DNA of 64,000 bases from Adenophora triphylla var. japonica (taxonomy: Eukaryota > Streptophyta > Magnoliopsida > Asterales > Campanulaceae). Shown piece by piece: positions 1 through 11,450 of the stretch (position 1 is the stretch's first letter; each line of letters starts with the position of its first letter). The stretch is taken from NCBI GenBank assembly GCA_022495995.1, contig JAFEMH010001351.1:186001-250000 (forward strand), written 5' to 3'. Position numbers and translations under genes: made by a program. The notes beneath the pieces were generated by a model that searched no databases, was not told where the DNA came from, and was given only the letters and a program-made list of their open reading frames with translations.

Positions 1-478
1 TTTCGAGATTTGTTTGTGATTTCGACCGGACCAGTGATGGTTGCCTACGTTCCCCTCATTATGAGGAGCTCAGGTCGCCGTAGTTCGGGCAAGTCCCGAT
101 TGAAAAGAGATCGAATGTTGAAATTCGAGGATCTGGACCTTTGAGGATTTTGAGGGTTTGGAGAATTGAAAAACATGTCCTCCTGGAGTGTCGATGAAAG
201 ACACGGATGCGGAGCCCCAGTGGGACATCCACGGCAAGTGTTTGCGGAGGAGAAATGAAATATGCTCACATGAAGTGTCAAAGGGAAGGATTGAATTTGC
301 ACAATCTTTGATTGAGGATCATTTGAGCCGAGATGGATTTGGCTCCAATTTAAGCGAGCAATGAAGCATTAATCTGATTTAAACCTCGAAGATATTGGAA
401 TGAAATTACTATCTGGTAGGGACTATAGCTGGGTTTCCGGGCTTCGATCGGCAATCGGGCAATTTTGGAAGTCATGAC

Positions 479-770
479 CTCTTAAAGTGAGAGGTCGGCT
501 GGGCCTTTTGCTGACTGAACCTCTAAAGATGAGAGGTTGGCTTGCAGGGATGTGTTTGGGAAATCTATGGCGGGGAAGATTGATTGCCTCTAAGAATGAG
601 AGGTCAAATTTTGACTTTGGCCAAAGGCGAGGGTAATGGTAATGGGAATATCCTCTAAAATCGAGAGGATGGCTTGGGATTGATTTAAGGTAATGGAAAT
701 ATCCTCTAAAATCGAGAGGATGGCTTGGGATTGATTTAAGGTAATGGTGAGAGGAAGTCCAAGCTATCGA
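479..770 (+). repeat. Array of CCTCTnAA...GAGAGG hairpin motifs
   Basis: Five copies of a short inverted repeat: CCTCTTAAAGTGAGAGG, CCTCTAAAGATGAGAGG, CCTCTAAGAATGAGAGG and two of CCTCTAAAATCGAGAGG. Each is followed by similar sequence (GGCTGG/GGCTTG). The last two sit in a perfect-looking tandem duplication of about 57 bp (642-760). The array lies in the region downstream of gag. Confidence 0.8.
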
Positions 771-1700
771 CAACTTTTTGCGAACTTGCGAGAATTCAGG
801 CTCCTTTTTGATCATTGGAGAGCTTCTTGAGAAGTCGGGGACTTTTGCTGAGTTGTGAGGATCGACAGTCCTTCCCTTTTTTTTTGAAGTTCTTGCTTGA
901 ACTTTTCTATTTCTTTCTTCTTCTTTTCTTTTTTTTCGGAAGGTCTCCTAAGGAGTTGAGGATTATCTTTGTCCTTCCTTCATGGCTTGAGATATTTTGC
1001 GCATCGCCGACTTTCGAAGCTAACTTCTTGGGCTTGCTTGGACTTCTCTTAGCATGGAGCAAAACTGATGGCTAAATGGGGTTTCAAAACACGCTGATCT
1101 TGAAATGAAAGGGTATTGTTTACCGGGGTGAGGTAATGGCTTTCCTATGGGTGAAAGGCTTTAACCGCAATCCCTACCGGATGACCTAAAAGAGATTAAG
1201 TCTTCATTGCTTGCTTAAGCTTTAAATGAGAAAAGATCCGTGCCAATTCATCGGGCAGCGAGATGATGAGGATGATGAAAGAGATGTGAGCATACGAGAT
1301 GCAAGATGGGGAGTTGGTAAGCCCCAATTTGAGAAGGGTATCAATTGATTTTCTCACTCCGATTAATTTAAACATGAGTCATTTTAAAGCATTAGTGGTT
1401 GAGCAGCACAAGTGATCATCTAGGATAAAATCATTTCAATTAAGTGTAACGTGGATGTGCAAGTGATGTCTCGAGTCTAGCAAGAAAAGAAAAAAGACTT
1501 ATATATATTGAAATTTTAAATGATAATTAAACTTCTTTCCACAACATTCGAGGTGGACTAAACCGACAAGTGTCCAAGACGGACTTAGGTGAAAGAAAAG
1601 TACTAGAACCTACGAAGGTTGACTAAAAAACTATTCATTTGAATTTCGGGCCTCAAAAGGGCTCAGTCATCTGCTCTGCGGTTTCGTGGAGGAAAGGACC

Positions 1701-4680
1701 TTAGGCTCGTTTAGAGTAAATGACATAGTAGTCAAATCCTCCTGAAGGTTCCCCGAGTGTCCCCACACTGGTATCACCAACTTCGAATTTTTCTTTCAAC
1801 TTTTGCTGGGAAGAGGCTTTCTTCTTTTTGGGAGGACGATCTTCGTTTATCCAATCTTGATAGTCCCTCTCGAGGCAGTCGGGGCAGTCACAGATATCCC
1901 ACCAAATGTGCTCAACAGCTGGTGGTGAATTTGGGGTTTCAGGCCGAGCTGTGCTAGGATGGTTCTGAGTCGAGCTAGATTGAGGAGATTTGCTGATGGG
2001 CTTGCTCGGAAGCGAATGGTTGGATTCCGCCGAGTAACAAGAGGCATTAGAAGCCGGGAGAACAGGCACGTATTTGTCCTTCAGGGGAGCCCCAGTCAGT
2101 TGGGGGATTGCCAATGTTCCAAAATGACGTACGGCCTCTTCGATCCAGGCCTGCTGTTCATTCTGGCGTTCCTCGAGAGCCCTGATGGCTAACCATATTT
2201 CCTCCATTGTTTTCAAACCTTCATTCCCTCTACTGATATCTGCAGGACCGCTATCATTCTGAGAGGGGACATCTGACGGCTGCTGAGGCGTGCCGAACTG
2301 ATCCATCCCTAACTGTTGTTGGAATGGCGGCAGTTTGAATTGCTGTTTGGGGGCTAGCTGGCCTGTGAGTCGACGGGCAGGAGTTCCGGCGGTGGTGACA
2401 TAAGAAGCTGGGGGTGGCATCCTGACATATCCGGGACGATTGAGAGCGGGAGGAGGATTTTCTTCCTTCTTCACGGTAAAAGTGCCATCGAGGTTGGGAC
2501 TGGCAGCCAAACCATGGCTCCTAAAGGCCTCCAGAAGGTTGTCAATTTGTGCTTCATGTCGCAGTCTCATCTGCTCTACCAACTGGATCCAATGCTGGTC
2601 TGTCTGAGGGATCTCGGGAGGATAGGTCTGTCCATCATTCTCAAATCCGGATTCGAGATTAATCATCTGGGGATCTTTACCAGTTCCCACATTTTCCTTG
2701 GCATGCGAAGGCTCTCCGATTTCAATCATGTTCACTTGGTTATGGTGCCCATGGTACTGATGAAAGGCACAATGCTTGGAGGTATCCAAAGGAGCATTGG
2801 GGTTTCTAGGTTGATAATTATCTAAAGGCCGGAGCAAACCTTCTTTTACCAAACCTCTGAAGATATCACTCAAAGGCATCCTTAAGTCTCCCAAGCCTTA
2901 GAGCCGGGATCTGGACGCATCAGGTTTCTTGGGAACAGAGGGAGAGGCATTGTTACAGTCCTGTCCCGAATAGGGCTGGGCAGGAGTCGTGTTGGAGGTG
3001 GAAGAAGCCCGGTATCTGTAAGTAGGTGCAACAACTTGCTGTTGATTGTAAGCCCTCTCAAATTTTGCCCCGTAATTGACCATTGCTCGCAGATCCAGAT
3101 AGGGGAAATTGCTAAGTGAGGTCCTCAAATGTGGCTTCAAGCATGACTGGAAAATGTCTAACTGCTCCTCGTCAGAGGGAGGGATGGCCATTTCACTGAG
3201 CTTCAAGTTCCACCTTTTATAAAAATTCCCAATATTCTCATCGTGAGCCGCATCGTTGTGCGAGTCAACTCTGTTTGTCTCCCATTCCAAGTTGGCTTTA
3301 TACTTATCTGTGAAAGTACTGGTAATATGTTCCCAAGTAGCCCTAGTTTCAGGCTTCAATCGAAAGAACCATTTCAAAGCTCCTGACTTCAAAGAGAGAC
3401 TGAAGTAGTCAGCCAACTGCTGGTTTGTGCATCCCTTAGCTTTCATTGCCAAAGTATAGGTGTCCAAGTGAGTTTTAGGGCACGAACTCCCGTCAAACAA
3501 GTCGAGATTGGGCATCAAGAACTTGTGAGGCAGGGGTAAAATTGAGTCGGGATCTGTAGGCCGAAGAGCAGTGTTCTTTTTTATAGTAAATTCAGCAAGC
3601 TGCGCTTTCATTTCCTTGTGTTGCTCCATAAGCCAGGCCAAATGGGGATCCAAAGGTGGAGCGGGAATGCCTGAGCCGATATTTGAGCTAGGAAGAGGAC
3701 TAGCTGTTGGTGGTGCATTGGTGGAAGGAATACCATATCCCGGAGCATAGGTTAAAACCTGTCCTTGGCCCAAATTACCCTAGGGAGTGTAGGTAGGAGC
3801 TTGGGCAAAAGGATAGAACCCAACAGCTTGCTGTTGGCTTCCAATCGGCAGAGAAGGTGGAGGCAGACCTGAGGTAGCTGGATAGCTCGGGTTTCCAGAG
3901 TGAGACTCATAAGTAGGCTTAAATGCGGGTTGCTGTCCCTGGTCGTTGAACTGCGTGGCTGGCTGTGGAGAGGGTGTATAACCGGGAGGATACAGCGGTC
4001 CTGGTGATTCTGATGAGACTGGGACGGGGGCTTGCTGGCCCATTGGACCCTGAGTGAGAAACGGGTTTGTGGAAGCCGGCGAGGTGTTAGGGGCAGCTGG
4101 ACCAACATCACTTAGAAGAGGGGTACCCGACTGTTGCCCTAGACCGAATTGTGGTGGCATTCCAAACTGTTGTTGTGGCACTCTGAACTGCTGTTGTGAT
4201 AGTCCAGACTGATCGATTCTAAACTGCGGTGGGATCCCAACTTGATGTGGCATTCCGGGGTACCCCCAACCATGGGAAGACATTCCGTACTGATTCTGCC
4301 CCCACTGAGGAACTGCGAACTGATTTGTCACGTCGACCGTACGGGTCCAAGAGTCCCGTAGTTTGGGAGCCGGGCCGACCCAAAGATCGAGAAGCATGGG
4401 CTCTGGTAGTAGTACCATAGGAGGTTGGTGGTGGCATTCTGAAGTAGTCAGGGCGACCAAGAGTGGGATTGGGGCCCTCCTCTTCTTCTATGGTGAAGGT
4501 GCCATCGGGATTGAGACTGGCGGCCAAACCATGGCTCCTAATAGCCTCCAGAAGGCTATTCATCTGTGCTTCCTGTCGCAGTCTCATTTGTTCAACCAAC
4601 TGATTCCACTGTTGTTCTGTCTGGGGAGTCCCGGGAGGCGGAGTGGTGTTGTCCCCATCGTTACCAGCTGATGCAGACAT
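1701..4680 (-). pseudogene. Broken gag polyprotein of the Gypsy-type element
   Basis: The first in-frame ATG is at 4680. The N-terminal part continues open to 4219; a frameshift near 4380-4460 moves reading to a second frame. That frame runs from 4460 to 1701 with two in-frame stops, TAG at 3780-3782 and TAA at 2898-2900. Order: N-terminal module with QWNQLVEQMRLR, a Gln/Pro-rich linker (about 3800-4250), a Retrotrans_gag core (LFDGSSCPKTHL, LKSGALKWF, FYKRWNLKLSEMA, about 3530-3090), then a CAFHQYHGHH stretch like the Cys/His region of plant Gypsy gags but without a full knuckle. The N-terminal module recurs after it (QLVEQMRLRHEAQ, SHGLAAS), followed by a C-terminal part with a CDCPDC motif. 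Structural capsid function is known for the family; this copy cannot make one protein. Confidence 0.8.
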
Positions 4681-4761
4681 TCTGAAAATCGGAGTCAAAG
4701 CAAACGGTGAAGATGACGATGCGCTTGATTCTTCCCAACTGATCAAACGGTGACCCGGCAC

Positions 4762-6130
4762 CCGAAACTAAGCTTTGTGAGGAGCTGCGGGGGAAAGATA
4801 CGAGGGTTCAGATATTTGGGAATGAAGGAGGGTAGGTGTTTGGGCTTAGGGCTCATGCAACATGCAGTTATTTGTTCCGGTTTACTTAAAACATGTTTTA
4901 TTAAAACCTAAGCGGTTGGAAAAGATTGCTCTTCTATTTCGCCGACTAGTCTAAGTCCTGGATCAGTGGGTCCCATCACTACGCTACAGACCCTCAACCT
5001 GTAACCTCGAACAAGGGTTTCGTAGGGCAAGCGGGTCCCACCGATCGAAAAGAAAAACGATCCTAAAGTCTGGCGGGTAATCGAGTCTTAACGAGTATTC
5101 GATGTAAATTACGAGCAAAGCTGACGTCAAAGGTCAAGATCGTGTCCGGGGGCTCGACGAAAAGTCGGCATGGCTTTGACTGATAAATGTCCATGATTGA
5201 TCTTGACCCGTCGTCAGTTAGGCCGTAATTAGACATGGCATAATCGTTAATCCTTGATGACTCAGTGTCATGCCGGGAGTCGGTGCATAAGTTGTGCAAG
5301 TCAAAGTCAAGGCGCCAGTCAAGATCTGGTCAAAGTCCGTGACGGAAAACCGGCATGACTTCGACTGATTAGGGTCCCCGAAAGATATTGACTTGGCATG
5401 CCGACTAAGACTTGACTGGCAAGGTATATACACAGACAGGGCACGACACGGACCAAACTAAAAACCAACCGGGTCTCGAACAAAGTGTGTCACGGATAAG
5501 TGCATGGTCGACACGAGGCTCCAAGGGATGTTTGGGTAGTTCCGTGCTCGCACCGAGAGGCGTAGTAAGGCCAAACGGGTTGCTACTGGGATTTTCCCGG
5601 GTTAAGGACGTAGTGTGCAGTGTAAGGCCAAGTGCGCGTAGTGTGCGGCAGTCTATCTTCTTTTTTTTTTTTTTGAATAAAATAGAAATTTTCACATGTG
5701 TCTTAAAGAGTATGATGCATGCAAAAAATGATTTTCTTCTTTTTGTTTTCTTAATTTTTTTTTTTGATTTTTTTGAAAGCAAATAAACACATAAGCACAC
5801 AAGCACATAATTCAAACAGTTAAGGAAATGGGTCCGACAGTCAAAATTTTAACTTTTCCGAGGCGGTCAAAAGATAACAACGCGAAATGTGCAAAACGAA
5901 CACACACGCACAATACAAATGGTTTCAAGTGCTGGGACGGAAGTTTGACCCACAAAAGCTTTTCTTTTTTAAAAAAAAAACAATGATACCGATACGTGGC
6001 TTTGTTAGACCATAATTTATCCCAAGCCCCAGGTTAGGGAGCGGTACAGGAAGCTTAATGGTTTCCACCTATATAACAAATATCATTTTTTTTATTATTT
6101 TTTATAAGATAAAGCTTCTTTTTTTTTTCG
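4762..6130 (-). other. Untranslated leader between PBS and gag
   Basis: No convincing coding sequence. It contains T/A homopolymer tracts (5660-5775, 5960-5985, 6085-6128). A degenerate direct repeat has two parts, about 5120-5185 and 5305-5370, both containing TCAAGATC..GT and CGGCATG(A/G)CTT(T/C)GACTGA. This fits a long retrotransposon leader. Confidence 0.5.
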
Positions 6131-6148
6131 TCCCCAGCGGAGTCGCCA
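6131..6148 (-). promoter_or_regulatory. Primer-binding site of the Gypsy-type element
   Basis: The minus strand reads TGGCGACTCCGCTGGGGA, one base inside the LTR end. The plus strand therefore looks like a tRNA 3' end (...GAGTCGCCA). From memory this resembles the tRNA-Arg type site of Tat/Ogre-lineage elements; the tRNA identity was not checked. Confidence 0.75.
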
Positions 6149-6149
6149 C

Positions 6150-7951
6150 TGTGATGTACCCGATTTTTACGTTTTTTGAAAAATCAAACGGAGTCGCCAC
6201 GCCGTTTTTAGTTTATGGCCAAAACTTTGAAAAATGCCCAAAAATGAGAGAAGTGGGTTCGGAGGTCACGTTACACTCCGGGAAGAACGTTAGGGTTCAC
6301 CCGGAATGCCTCGTAAAACGAGTCTTCCTAACTTAAAACCATTTGGGTGTGTGTGTGTGTATGTTTTGCAAAAATGAGTTTTCTGGAAATAAAAGTTTTG
6401 ACTGGACTGGACTGAAATTTATCAAAATAATGTGCTTCTGTGAGTGAAAAATGACTGGAAAAACAAAATGTCTGTCCCATACATTTCTGTCCGCGCGGAT
6501 CAGGCCGAGGTTCAATCCTGTCCGCGCGGATGGGACAGTAATGTTCCTTTTTTTTGCAGCTTTCCAGTCTGATTCTGTAATTTTCAGAAAGTCAACTGGA
6601 TTTACAGAACCAGAACTGGAGTTGCAACAGAAAATGTCAAATAAGAGAATTTTTGAATTTGGCATCCATGCTTGTCCCCACTTTCCTTAGGCTTTGATTA
6701 GTGATCATTAAACATGATTAGTGGTGATCTACTATATCAAGCCATCATTAGGGTACATTAGGACTTGGAAGCACTTCATTTGCTTGGGATGGGGAGATTT
6801 GACATAAAACAAAGATTAATGTATGAAATTGAATTTAGGTCAAGGATGTATCAACCTTAGAGTGGATTTCTAAGATGGTCATTAAGATGACCATCCTTGA
6901 GATCTTTGAACTCAATGTATCAACTTCACCCTTTTTGTAACCTAGGAACCTTAATGATCTTCATCCATGGAAATGGTTCCAAGGTGAAGATCTTAGGCTT
7001 GGAAAAACATTTACAAGAAAGTAAAAACAATTTAGACCATTTAAAGTGGTTATCCATGGAAATTTATTCCAAGATGGCCACATTTTAGGTCAAGTAAGAA
7101 CTAATTACATAAAAGAAGATGAAAAATAAGAATATGGGCCATTTAGTGTGATCATCCATGGAGATGAACTCCAAGGTGACCACACTTTAGGCCAAGAGAT
7201 CAAGTAACAATTAGCTAGTTAATGTAAAAGGGACAAAGGGGAACAACATAATAAAAGATGTAGATCTTCATGGAAGATCATCCATGGAGATGAACTCCAT
7301 GGAGATCTTCCTAGATCCAAGGACTAGGGGAGTTGGGATCAACAATTATTTAATTAACAAGTGAATGAAACAAGTAGATAGAGTTGATCAAGAAGAAATG
7401 ATGCAAAATGACAAGATAACAAGGTTAATGAGGAGGATGGTTAAACAAAGGTAAGTTTAGGACAAAAGAAGGAGGGTTTTACCAATGGTGACACCCTATC
7501 TTCTTTGGTTAGAGTTTGACTTGAGGAGTATCAAGATTTAGTGTTTGGATTTGTGTTTGAGGTTTGTGTTTGGATGAATGTTTGAAGGCTGTTTTCTGGA
7601 AATATTTCGGCAATGTAACTGTAAGTCAGTTGTTGCTGTCTAAACTGAGAGAGAAGGGCTCAATTTATAGGCTGTCTGAGATTGCATTAATGTCCGCGCG
7701 GATTGGACTGAGGTCCTCATTTTCATCCGCGCGGATGGGAACGTAGGTGTGACTGCTTTTTGCAGAAAAGCTGTTTTGGCATTTTGTCTTTGGTCAATAT
7801 TCCCTTTTTTATTGGAAATGACAAATATCCGTGAGATTTTGTCTATTTTTTATTCCTAAAATGTCCTTCCTCATTTAAAATGCCCCTAGATGATTATAAA
7901 TCATTAATTTGGGCTGACGGAACATTAACGACTCAGATTGGGGTACTTACA
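6150..7951 (-). repeat. 5' LTR of the Gypsy-type element
   Basis: On the minus strand it begins TGTAAGTACCCC and ends GGGTACATCACA. These are inverted termini with the TG...CA ends typical of LTRs, giving 1802 bp. The right edge abuts Copia gag coding sequence and the left edge lies one base from the PBS. Inside are four TCCGCGCGGA palindromes (6490, 6521, 7693, 7726) and a run of imperfect repeats built on ATCCATGGA and CTCCAAGGTGA at about 6960-7320. The other LTR is outside the window, so no age estimate is possible. Confidence 0.85.
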
Positions 7952-8205
7952 GGTCCAGATAGGTGCTTCAAGAGGCATTCATAATCCTTGTGACCGAAAT
8001 CTCCACAGTTTACACACTTAATCAAAATAGGTTGTGAGGAGGTAGGGGAGTAGATATCCAATTTGGTCACTGCTTCAGAAGGTTTCGAAGTTTGAGCATG
8101 AACAAATACTTTTGGCATAAAGGTGCTGGTGTTTCCTTTGCTGGTAGGTTACAGGTGTTTGGAAATGCCTTTGTCGGTTGAGGCAGCCTTACCGGTTGTT
8201 GTTGT
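7952..8205 (-). pseudogene. Copia B gag, second zinc-knuckle part
   Basis: Minus-strand coding remnant with a second CCHC knuckle, CVNCGDFGHKDYEC (C-x2-C-x4-H-x4-C), preceded by VFVHAQTSKPSEAV. It continues the gag separated by copia A and is cut at 7951 by the Gypsy-type LTR. Two knuckles separated by a long linker are also seen in the SIRE-like element at 26-28 kb. Confidence 0.8.
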
Positions 8206-9739
8206 TGTAGGTGTTAGTGCCCTAGGCCTATAGAGATAGACTTATCTGTAATGTCATTATTCACTTATATGAGAAATTGTTATTTTGATTATTATATGTG
8301 TTTGCATGTTTACTTTAATAATCGTGTCCCTAGTACTTAAGAAGCACTAGTATGAATTTTAATGGATAATCATGTGATGATTATATGCATAGGGATGCAC
8401 ATTAAATTTATGGGTACTTATTAGAGAACAAGGTACTGGACTTGACCCATTATGAGATTTATGTCATGATCGAATGTCATAATTAAATCTCATATAGTCA
8501 TATCATTGATATCCTTTGACCTGAGATTATCATCGTCTTCCACTCGATGAATATTGTGTTTGATATAGTTTAACGTTGTCTTTAACCGGATAACAATAAG
8601 GACTATTATTGGCATGATAGGATTCTTGTTGGGAAGAATGATAAGTCAAGATGGAAATTTGTCCCTCGTAAAGAGAGATGTTTGCTAGGCCACTCGTAAG
8701 TAAGATTGATGATGTACATGGCCATGTCCGAATGAATTAATGTGATTAATTACATTCGATTGATCAATTTACTTAGTAACGAGAAAGCATTGAACAATAT
8801 GAGTTGACGTGGACCATGACTCATGTTCAATATAACATCGTGTGACAATGGGATTGTGATATGTTCTATGTAGGAAATCGAACTTGATATTATATTATTT
8901 GGGTAGGCATGATGGCTTGCTAGAGTCCGCTCATGTCTTATGAGGATCGATGTGATCGAACTTATTGCCAACATAATATAGTCCTATGGGGTCACACGCA
9001 TCGAACGAATTGTCAAAAATGAAGAATATGGACTTTTAGTACACAGGGGACGACTCGTCCCCAGGCCAGAACCAACTATTCCCTTGGCCTGGGATGAGTG
9101 AATCAGAGGGAATGTCCTGCCCATAGGGACGACTCGTGCCCTGAAAATGTACCAACTATTCCCCTTAAAGGGGACGCCTGTAACAGAAGCTTGGTGAAAG
9201 GGAACGACTCGTGCCCTGGGGGACGAGTCGTCCCGTCGGCGCTGGACTGATACGTAATTGACCTAAAATTAGGGTTTTCGCGAGGGGAAAATATTTATAA
9301 CGTATAAATACAAACCCTTGGTTGCCCTAGCAGTCATACTCACGTTTTGGGTTTAGAGAAACACAAAATAGAGAGATTTTCAATTGTGAATTAAGAAATC
9401 AAAACATCCAATTCCATAATTCTTCATCGATTGAAAAGGAGTTTCAATCAAAGGATCTAGCAATCCACCTAGAATTGTTCTAGGGTTCGTTCAACGCGTG
9501 GATACACATAGAGGATCTTCGCCAATCAAGATCTAACGTTCGTGTTTCAAGAATCGTTCATCGAGGATTCACTAGTTCATCAATCTGGAGTTGGAACGCG
9601 TTTATCAACGACAAAAACACACAAGGTTGGTAATTATATTTCATATTTCTTAATTAATCATCTAGAACGGATCCTAGGCTCCGGGTTTTTCGAGTTAATT
9701 TGCATTCTTCCGCTGCGCATGGACCCTCGAAACCCAACA
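8206..9739 (+). repeat. 5' LTR of copia A
   Basis: Begins TGTAGGTGTTAG and ends CCCAACA, 1534 bp. A TATAAATA box at 9303-9310 is a likely promoter. Four copies of a GGGACGACTCGT[C/G]CCC-like palindrome lie at 9047-9234. The 5' end was set at 8206 rather than at the TGTTAG of 8212 because only this gives a matching target duplication and places the other LTR directly after its polypurine tract. Confidence 0.9.
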
Positions 9740-9740
9740 G

Positions 9741-9753
9741 TGGTATCAGAGCC
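9741..9753 (+). promoter_or_regulatory. Primer-binding site of copia A (initiator tRNA-Met type)
   Basis: TGGTATCAGAGCC lies one base after the LTR end and matches the plant initiator tRNA-Met 3' end complement. Confidence 0.95.
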
Positions 9754-10646
9754 CCGTTCATGATGTTTTTATTAGATAATCATGATAATTATATAATGTG
9801 ATTATGTTAATTTTCATGATGAATATAATTTAGAATATGATTTTTTATGGGATTTGCTTATGGAAGTAATTGTATATTTTGATATGCCATGATTATGAAT
9901 TGAATTATATGATTAATGTGATTAATCTAGAATATGGGTCTTGAATATTACTTAGTATAAAGGTTGGAAACCAAAAACTTCCCCACAGGCACTTCTTGGA
10001 AGTGTGGGATAACATTGGATTACAATGCCACGTACTGGTAATTATACATCAAATGTGATTTGTGTTGCATCATTCCATGTTCATAATTATGCTCATATAA
10101 TTTTCATGAATCAACCTTGCCATGTTAATTGATAAACATGAAAATTGAACCTTCATTGAAATTTGAGTTTGTTTATGCCACCCATTTTAAACACTTGTGA
10201 ATATACAGATAGTTTTATGTAGGCTACGCCATAGCGAGGTACATTAATTCTATCTTTGTATGATCAAGATGAGCAAACGGTGATTGCTATACGTTTAAAA
10301 TGGTTGAACTCAATTAGGCTATCAAAACAGTTTTGGGCCTAAGGCATAAGATGAGATTGAAACATGTGACATGTGATGTCTATAATCTCATAAAGGATCT
10401 AAGAGTCATATGTTTATATGATTGATAAATGTTATCTACCTTTTTAGTTTAATTTTGAAGAGTCGTGCCATAGCCGACTTGAAATTAAATTAAAGTTGGG
10501 TCTTAGCCTATTAAATTATATTGTGCATGATTGTATAAGAAGGTTATATAATTTAGTGGGAGTATTTATGAAATACGTTATTTAAATCTCTTAAATGAAA
10601 TAGGTACTTATATGTGTTCATATTTGTTGCATATCTTTGTAGATCA
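9754..10646 (+). other. Copia A leader
   Basis: AT-rich sequence without coding potential between PBS and gag. Two lines, GTAGGCTACGCCATAGCGAGG (near 10219) and TCGTGCCATAGCCGACTTG (near 10462), share GCCATAGC. A splice acceptor-like TTTGTAG ends at 10642. Confidence 0.5.
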
Positions 10647-11450
10647 ATGGCTGTAAACACTAATCAAAATTTGTCACTGCGATCAGTCCTTGAGAAAGAC
10701 AAGTTGGAAGAGAATGGCAACAACTATGTTGATTGGATCCGCAGTTTGGGAATTGTTCTCAAACAGGAAAGGAAGTTGTACATTCTCGATGGACCCATTC
10801 CACCCGAGCCTGCTGCTAATGCAACTCGAGCTGAAAAGGATCAACATAAGAAGCATATGGATGATTCTATTGATGTTGGTTGCTTGATGCTCGCTACCAT
10901 GTGTAAGGCCCTTCAGAAGGACCTTGTACACATGGAAGTTTATGATTTGGGAAATCATTTGAAGAAAATGTTCCAGTTACAAGCACGTCAGGAAAGATTT
11001 GACACCATGAAGGCTCTTCATTCATGCAAGATGATTGAAGGACAACCTGTTGGGCCTCATGTGTTGAAAATGAAGGGTCACCTAGAACATCTTGAGAGGC
11101 TTGGATATCCTATCCAGTTGGAACTGGCTACGGATATGATATTGCATTCACTCCCTGAAAGTTATAATCAGTTCGTTATGAATTATAACATGAATGGGAT
11201 GAATAAATCTATGTCTGAATTGCATGGGATGCTCAATAATGCAGAGAACAATGTCGCCAAGAAAACTAATCAAGTGTTGATGGTGAATAAAGGAAAGGGG
11301 TTCAAGAAAACCAAGGTTAAAGCAAAAGTTGCTAAATCGGAGGCAAAGGTTGCCGTTGTTGAGAAGCTTCAACCCAAATCCCAAAAGGATGCGGTTTGCT
11401 ACCATTGCAAGGAAACTGGGCATTGGAGGCGTAACTGCAAAGCTTATTAG
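10647..11450 (+). CDS. Copia A gag
   Basis: The first ATG (10647) follows a TTTGTAG|ATCA sequence that looks like a splice acceptor after a 0.9-kb leader. The 267-residue product begins MAVNTNQNLSLRSVLEKD and has a Copia gag domain (YVDWIRSLGIVLKQE near residue 30). A CCHC knuckle CYHCKETGHWRRNC lies at its end. It stops at a TAG (11448-11450), immediately after which the frame continues as pol. Plant Copia elements normally encode gag and pol in one frame; the codon here was probably TTG, as YLEGLKKKGNEIA is a natural continuation. The gag itself is open and could make particles. Confidence 0.85.
   Translation: MAVNTNQNLSLRSVLEKDKLEENGNNYVDWIRSLGIVLKQERKLYILDGPIPPEPAANATRAEKDQHKKHMDDSIDVGCLMLATMCKALQKDLVHMEVYDLGNHLKKMFQLQARQERFDTMKALHSCKMIEGQPVGPHVLKMKGHLEHLERLGYPIQLELATDMILHSLPESYNQFVMNYNMNGMNKSMSELHGMLNNAENNVAKKTNQVLMVNKGKGFKKTKVKAKVAKSEAKVAVVEKLQPKSQKDAVCYHCKETGHWRRNCKAY

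Larger units (their letters stand above)
1..7951 (-). mobile_element. Ty3/Gypsy-type gag-only (TR-GAG/LARD-like) LTR retrotransposon, partial
   Basis: The element reads on the minus strand: 5' LTR at 6150-7951, primer-binding site at 6131-6148, a long leader, then a broken gag at 4680-1701, then non-coding sequence to the window edge. No protease, RT, RNase H or integrase motif is seen in 1-1700, and the 3' LTR is not in the window. The gag has the Retrotrans_gag-type core. It cuts into the gag of a minus-strand Copia element at 7951/7952, so it inserted later than that element. Autonomous coding could still lie left of position 1, so non-autonomy is an inference. Confidence 0.8.

Noticed and set aside
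815..1075. 86-residue plus-strand frame rich in Phe and Leu
   Set aside because: Antisense to the Gypsy-type element, low complexity, and no domain.
8212..8220. Alternative start of the copia A LTR at TGTTAG
   Set aside because: It gives no matching target duplication and leaves six bases between polypurine tract and LTR; 8206 satisfies both.
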